A DNA stretch of 64,000 nt from positions 1 through 64,000 of the forward strand of contig NZ_SZNM01000013.1 in NCBI RefSeq assembly GCF_005870085.1. Direction: 5' to 3'. This stretch comes from Aquibacillus sediminis (GTDB lineage Bacteria; Bacillota; Bacilli; Bacillales; Amphibacillaceae). The notes beneath the pieces are model-generated. The model was not told where the DNA came from. It was given only the letters and a program-made list of their open reading frames with translations, and made no database searches. Below, in pieces: positions 63,641 to 64,000 of this stretch. Position 1 is the stretch's first letter. Each line of letters starts with the position of its first letter. The position numbers and the translations under genes were made by a program.

Positions 63641-64000
63641 TTACATTTCCTTTAATTTATCCGTATACTCGATAAATTTGTCATAATCTCTTTTCTCTAA
63701 CGCTTCATCAATTAATCGTTTTAAATTTTGTTTTTCTAAATCGATGATCACGTGATTAATTTCTTCTGTCTTTATAGGGGTCTTATCATTGTTTAGATAA
63801 GGATGAATGATGGAGTTAAGGTGTGCCTTAAAATCACTTAACTTTAACAATTCCGATAATGCTACACGACTGTACTCCTTGCCTTTCTGAAAAACAAATA
63901 CATCATTTTCATTCTCCACTTGCTGTGTTTCTCGGTTGATCCGGATTTCTCTAGATTCCAGTGGAACAAACTGATACACCTTGTCATCTAATGATAAAGA
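63641..64000 (-). CDS. IDEAL-domain protein, cut by the window edge
   Basis: The frame stays open to the right edge (SLSLDDKVYQFVPLESREIR), so the start is probably outside the window; an internal GTG at 63979 would give 112 residues. The C-terminus holds an IDEAL-type motif (LKRLIDEALEKRDYDKFIEY TDKLKEM). The 37-residue IDEAL domain occurs in several small Bacillales proteins of mostly unknown role. The gene ends 117 bases from the terminator at 63489-63523. Confidence 0.78.
   Translation of the reverse strand, partial: SLSLDDKVYQFVPLESREIRINRETQQVENENDVFVFQKGKEYSRVALSELLKLSDFKAHLNSIIHPYLNNDKTPIKTEEINHVIIDLEKQNLKRLIDEALEKRDYDKFIEYTDKLKEM

Overview
This looks like the chromosome of a low-GC, motile, Spo0A-containing member of the Bacillaceae, plausibly near Gracilibacillus, Oceanobacillus or Virgibacillus; the species cannot be fixed from the sequence. 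The gene order comFA-comFC-yvyF-flgM-flgN-flgK-flgL-yviE-fliW-csrA-hag, with yvyE, degS, degU and degV beside it and hpf at the left end, is the B. subtilis late-flagellar neighbourhood. Shine-Dalgarno sequences, sigma-D promoters (TAAA-N15-GCCGATAT type), a cre site, a Spo0E-like protein and 0A boxes all agree.

Layout. 1-1300: hpf and a small unknown gene. 1900-9800: two chemoreceptors, a GGDEF-EAL protein and CheX. 9800-19800: late flagellar genes (flaG-fliS-fliT, two fliD paralogues, a truncated flaG), a LuxR regulator, a FliL-like protein, an HD-GYP protein and a YjfB-like protein. 19800-23000: degraded accessory DNA (possible 5S rRNA remnant, LAGLIDADG endonuclease, broken IS110 transposase). 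23000-35800: hag split by a group I intron with a second intron and second 3' exon behind it, then csrA, fliW, yviE, a group II intron, flgL to flgM, yvyF, comFC and comFA. 36400-41100: degV, degU, degS, yvyE. 41700-45400: an operon of a GAF/LuxR regulator, a small protein and a KaiC-like ATPase. 46200-51700: FapA-like, PAS-EAL, PAS-GGDEF and Spo0E-like genes in one operon. 52100-54600: small genes, a 51-bp tandem repeat, a gene remnant and a Gfo/Idh/MocA oxidoreductase. 55400-63500: a sugar ABC importer with YesN/YesM-type two-component control and a sugar-binding protein. A gene with an IDEAL-like motif runs off the right edge.

How it fits together. Motility, cyclic di-GMP and sporulation/competence regulators are interlocked. 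Three c-di-GMP-I riboswitches precede cheX-mcp, a LuxR regulator and a 102-aa unknown gene. The promoters of two of these units, and of the other chemoreceptor, carry a tandem TGTCGAA / TGTTGAA pair at an identical 10-bp pitch, which is what Spo0A boxes look like. An operon that makes and degrades c-di-GMP ends in a Spo0E-like gene.

The most striking unexplained structure is a dispersed, roughly 480-630 bp, two-hairpin element with terminal inverted repeats. Six recognisable complete copies and two partial ones lie in intergenic gaps. Its hairpin arms carry exchanged cassettes, and one copy hosts the group II intron.
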